Assembly (NCBI GenBank): GCA_021789455.1
Contig: JAJYJN010000024.1
Coordinates: 1 to 15,550, forward strand
Direction: 5' to 3'
Length of the DNA: 15,550 nt
From: a bacterium
Lineage (GTDB): Bacteria; SZUA-79; Acidulodesulfobacterales; Acidulodesulfobacteraceae
The position numbers were made by a program, and so were the translations under genes. Positions 12,726 through 15,550 of the stretch are shown one piece after another. Position 1 is the stretch's first letter. The number at the start of each line of letters is the position of its first letter. The notes beneath the pieces were generated by a model. The model made no database searches. It was given only the letters and a program-made list of their open reading frames with translations, and had not been told where the DNA came from.

Positions 12726-13601
12726 ATGCTTAATTTTAACAACTGGTATGCGCCTAATCCGATAGTCTATATAGGGTCGCTTCCCGTTCACTGGTACGGA
12801 ATATTAATTGGAATAGGCTTTATAGTCGGTATAGCCATTGCTTATTTTAGGGCTAAGTCGTGGGGGGAAGATCCTGAAAATATAATAAATATTATGGTTT
12901 TTGCCATACCGGTGTCGATAATTTTTGCGCGCCTTTATTATGTTGTTTTTGCTTGGGGTTACTATGCAAATAATCCTATTAGTATATTTTACATTTGGCA
13001 GGGAGGTCTGGCAATTTACGGCGGAGAAATAGGCGGACTTTTAACGCTTTATTTATACACCCGCATTAAAAAACTTAATATATGGCGCTATATAGACATG
13101 CTTGCGCCGAGTCTTCTTTTAGGTCAGGCAATTGGCAGATGGGGAAATTTTATAGACCAGCAGGCTTTCGGCTATCCCGTTAAATGGGGACTGCCTATAG
13201 CAAAAGCTTTACGTCCGGTTAATGCCTATACGCCTAAGCATTTAATATTAGGATTATGGGGTTATCCTTTCCAAACCGCATATCCGAAAAACCTGACTAT
13301 GTATTCTCATTTTGAACCGTCTTTTTTCTTTGAATCCATTCCTGATTTTTTAGGTTTTATTTTTTTAATGTGGCTTTCAAGAAAAAAACCGAAAGTAGCC
13401 GGTACAATATTAATAGGCTATTTAATATGGTACGGGACTACGAGATTTTTTACCGAAGGTACGAGAATAGACAGCTTATGGCTCGGAAACAGCATAAGGG
13501 TATCTCAAGTGCTTAGTATGTTTGCCGTAATAATTTCGATAGCCGTTATAATTTACAGACATTATAAATATAAAGATATAAAAGATGCCGCAAAAATATA
13601 A
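12726..13601 (+). CDS. lgt: Prolipoprotein diacylglyceryl transferase (Lgt)
   Basis: The 291-residue protein has about seven membrane segments and clear Lgt motifs: VHWYGILIGIGF near the N-terminus, WQGGLAIYGGEIGG (91-104), GQAIGRWGNFIDQQAFG (133-149, with Arg138 and Asn141), FFFESIPDF, and TRFFTEGTRID (239-249, Arg240). It moves diacylglyceryl from phosphatidylglycerol to the lipobox cysteine of prolipoproteins in the inner membrane. Tyr98 stands where E. coli has His103, as in many other bacterial Lgts. Between the glycine-rich motif and the ESIPDF segment there is an insertion (about 160-198). The SD-like AAGAGGA (12706-12712) is 13 bases from the ATG. It probably shares a transcript with the hydrolase gene upstream. 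Confidence 0.94.
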   Translation: MLNFNNWYAPNPIVYIGSLPVHWYGILIGIGFIVGIAIAYFRAKSWGEDPENIINIMVFAIPVSIIFARLYYVVFAWGYYANNPISIFYIWQGGLAIYGGEIGGLLTLYLYTRIKKLNIWRYIDMLAPSLLLGQAIGRWGNFIDQQAFGYPVKWGLPIAKALRPVNAYTPKHLILGLWGYPFQTAYPKNLTMYSHFEPSFFFESIPDFLGFIFLMWLSRKKPKVAGTILIGYLIWYGTTRFFTEGTRIDSLWLGNSIRVSQVLSMFAVIISIAVIIYRHYKYKDIKDAAKI

Positions 13602-13657
13602 AGCGGTATCCTCTGTCCGTCTTACTGATTAGCGGCCATTGCGGGCATATCTTTGAC

Positions 13658-15529
13658 CTACATCTTCACCCTTACCATTACTCCGTTGACTTTTTCGGCC
13701 GGAAGTTTATAAAACCTGACGAATGAAGGGGACAATTTTTTAATCAGCGCGAATATCTTCCAGAATATGTTATTGCTTACTATTTCCTCGAACCCGTAAA
13801 ATATGACGGTTTCATCGATATTATATTTTTTCAGCATAGTTTCGACGTCCACTACTTCCGAATAGCCTGCTCTTATAAGAAATTGGCTGAGTCCGGGAGA
13901 TACTTCGCTTTTAAGTGTGCTATCTATCCCGTATGGCTTTTCCGTTCTTTCTATCGAAACAAAGATATTTCTTTCATATATTATGTTATTGCTAAACATA
14001 GTTTTAACAATATAAGGCGATACTTTATCGGAAAGACTTGCAAAAAAAAGCGACGTTCCGGCAAGTTTGGAAAAATTTTTATAACGGTATTCATATTCTT
14101 TTAAAAATACGTTAAAGTCCGTCATTTTGTATATAGAGTGCAATTTTTTTTGCCCGTTCGTATAAATCATAATTACAATAAAAGGTATCGTTGCTATTAT
14201 AAGCGCGAAATAACCACCCTGCAAAGTTTTATAAAGCAGGTTTGAAGTTAAAAACATAATATCCGCAAACGTCGTTATAGTAGAAATTAACAGCATAAAA
14301 TATCTGCGCTTATGAAAAAAATGTATATTTATTAAAATTCCGGTAAAAGTCATCGTTCCGCTGACTGCAAGTCCGTATGCCATGGCAAGGTTGTTAGACG
14401 TCCTGAATATCAATATTGCCGCTATAACGCTTACAAATAAAAACCAGTTGGCAAAACTTATATATATCTGAGACTGAATTTCGCTGGAATTGTAGTTTAT
14501 TTTTAATAACGGAATAATTCTGTTGTTGATAAGCTGATAGACTATTGAAAATATTCCGCTTATAACCGCCTGAGATGCTATTATCGTAGCCGCAATACTT
14601 AAAATAAGAATGGGCGTGTAAAATATATGCGACTGCGAATAAAGCATCATAAAAAAAGCATCCGTCTGCGTCTTATGCGTAAGCAGGAAAGCGCCCTGTC
14701 CCATATAGTTAAATATTAGCGCTATAAATACAAAAATCCATGCTTTCGTAATTGGTTTTCTTCCTATATGCCCCATATCGGCGTAAAGGGCTTCGCCGCC
14801 GGTTGCAGAAAGAATGACGTCGGAAAGAACGAATAAAGAAATGATTCCGTGGGCTATTAAACGATTTGCCGAAATACTGCCGTTAAATAAAAATCTCAAA
14901 GCGTAGTAAGGGTCTATAACCTTTAAAAATATTTGCGGCATATGCAAAAGCGATAAAATGCCGGAAGCGCCGATAACTATAAACCATAAAAGCATTACCG
15001 GACTGAAAATATTTGCTACCTTTTCCGTCCCTTTATGTTGATACCAGAATAACACGATAGTTATTACGACCGAGATTAAAATTACGGTATCCGTCGTTAT
15101 ATTTTTAAAAAAAGGAATAAGGCTTATCCCCTCTACGGCACTTAATATACTTATAGCCGGAGTAATAACCGAATCTCCTATGAGCAGCGACAGCGCAATA
15201 TACGATATTACGGTTATGAAAGCAACTTCGCGGGCGGATTTAATATATTTTTGAATAATATTTTTAAGTATTATAGTGCCGCCTTCGTTTCTTTCGCTAA
15301 TACCCATTGCAAACCATACGTACTGGACGGTAACCAGCAGGGTAAGCGTCCAAATTATAAGCGACACTACGCCTAAAACGTTTGTGCCTGTTACTTTAAG
15401 GTAGGTAAAAATAACGGCTATAGTGTATATAGGGCTAGTCCCTATGTCGCCGAAAACTATGCCGAGAGCTTTAAGGGGTTTATTTTCGGTTAAAGCTTTT
15501 TTAGCATTGCCCGTACTTAGTTTATTCAT
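13658..15529 (-). CDS. kup: Kup-family low-affinity K+ transporter
   Basis: The 623-residue protein, normal length for Kup/TrkD, opens with KALGIVFGDIGTSPIYTIAVIF, the family signature in helix 1. It has about twelve membrane segments and typical blocks ALSLLIGDSVITPAISILSAVEG, GGEALYADMGHIGRKPI and a cytoplasmic C-terminal domain (about 455-623) ending GVMVRVKM. It takes up K+ with H+. Kup works well at low external pH, which would suit an acidophile, though this alone proves nothing. The ATG is 21 bases from the window edge; no SD is visible in those bases. It converges on lgt with a 56-base gap that shows no convincing terminator. It is the only sizeable intact gene on the minus strand. 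Confidence 0.94.
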   Translation of the reverse strand: MNKLSTGNAKKALTENKPLKALGIVFGDIGTSPIYTIAVIFTYLKVTGTNVLGVVSLIIWTLTLLVTVQYVWFAMGISERNEGGTIILKNIIQKYIKSAREVAFITVISYIALSLLIGDSVITPAISILSAVEGISLIPFFKNITTDTVILISVVITIVLFWYQHKGTEKVANIFSPVMLLWFIVIGASGILSLLHMPQIFLKVIDPYYALRFLFNGSISANRLIAHGIISLFVLSDVILSATGGEALYADMGHIGRKPITKAWIFVFIALIFNYMGQGAFLLTHKTQTDAFFMMLYSQSHIFYTPILILSIAATIIASQAVISGIFSIVYQLINNRIIPLLKINYNSSEIQSQIYISFANWFLFVSVIAAILIFRTSNNLAMAYGLAVSGTMTFTGILINIHFFHKRRYFMLLISTITTFADIMFLTSNLLYKTLQGGYFALIIATIPFIVIMIYTNGQKKLHSIYKMTDFNVFLKEYEYRYKNFSKLAGTSLFFASLSDKVSPYIVKTMFSNNIIYERNIFVSIERTEKPYGIDSTLKSEVSPGLSQFLIRAGYSEVVDVETMLKKYNIDETVIFYGFEEIVSNNIFWKIFALIKKLSPSFVRFYKLPAEKVNGVMVRVKM

Positions 15530-15550
15530 AATGTAAGATATTGAAATATA

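Overview
The window is AT-rich Gram-negative chromosome with compact genes, mostly good Shine-Dalgarno sites and AT-rich spacers. The gene set (DsrE-like and TusA sulfur carriers, an SQR-like flavoprotein, c-type cytochrome, Kup potassium permease, AmtB) suggests a chemolithotrophic or sulfur-metabolising proteobacterium-like organism. An acidophilic deltaproteobacterial-type lineage is my guess from gene content and composition; no single marker proves it.

Layout. 1-45 is the 3' part of a tRNA-Val(GAC). 46-1023 holds no convincing intact gene: it carries a strong orphan sigma70 promoter, a frameshifted AbrB-type antitoxin gene on the minus strand with its own promoter, palindrome and SD, and a forward terminator-like hairpin. 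1024-1494 is a membrane-anchored monoheme cytochrome c with a Met/Gly-rich linker. 1495-1999 is a non-coding region with a perfect 20-bp palindrome, a strong sigma70 promoter and a long structured leader for the EamA-family transporter at 2000-2956.

The most notable part is 3017-6479, which reads as one complete transcription unit. Two identical 19-bp palindromes lie about 110-130 bp upstream of a near-consensus sigma54 (-24/-12) promoter, followed by dsrE-like, tusA-like, SQR-like and DUF1641 genes and a strong intrinsic terminator. The layout predicts a sulfane-sulfur oxidation and transfer module switched on by an unidentified enhancer-binding protein: the flavoprotein (cysteines 135, 160, 331) would make sulfane sulfur, TusA (Cys22) and the DsrE-like protein (Cys91) would carry it, and the repeat-built DUF1641 protein would be a partner or scaffold of unknown role.

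6613-7860 is an AmtB ammonium channel without a neighbouring glnK. 7940-8408 holds two very small genes resembling DsrE/TusD- and DsrH/TusB-type proteins, followed by an orphan LsrF-type aldolase/thiolase (8462-9238). 9347-11560 is a YyaL/SPATA20-type DUF255 protein. 11708-12655 (its own sigma70 promoter, two LysM domains plus NlpC/P60) and 12726-13601 (lgt) are cell-envelope genes. 13658-15529 on the minus strand is a full-length Kup potassium transporter convergent with lgt.
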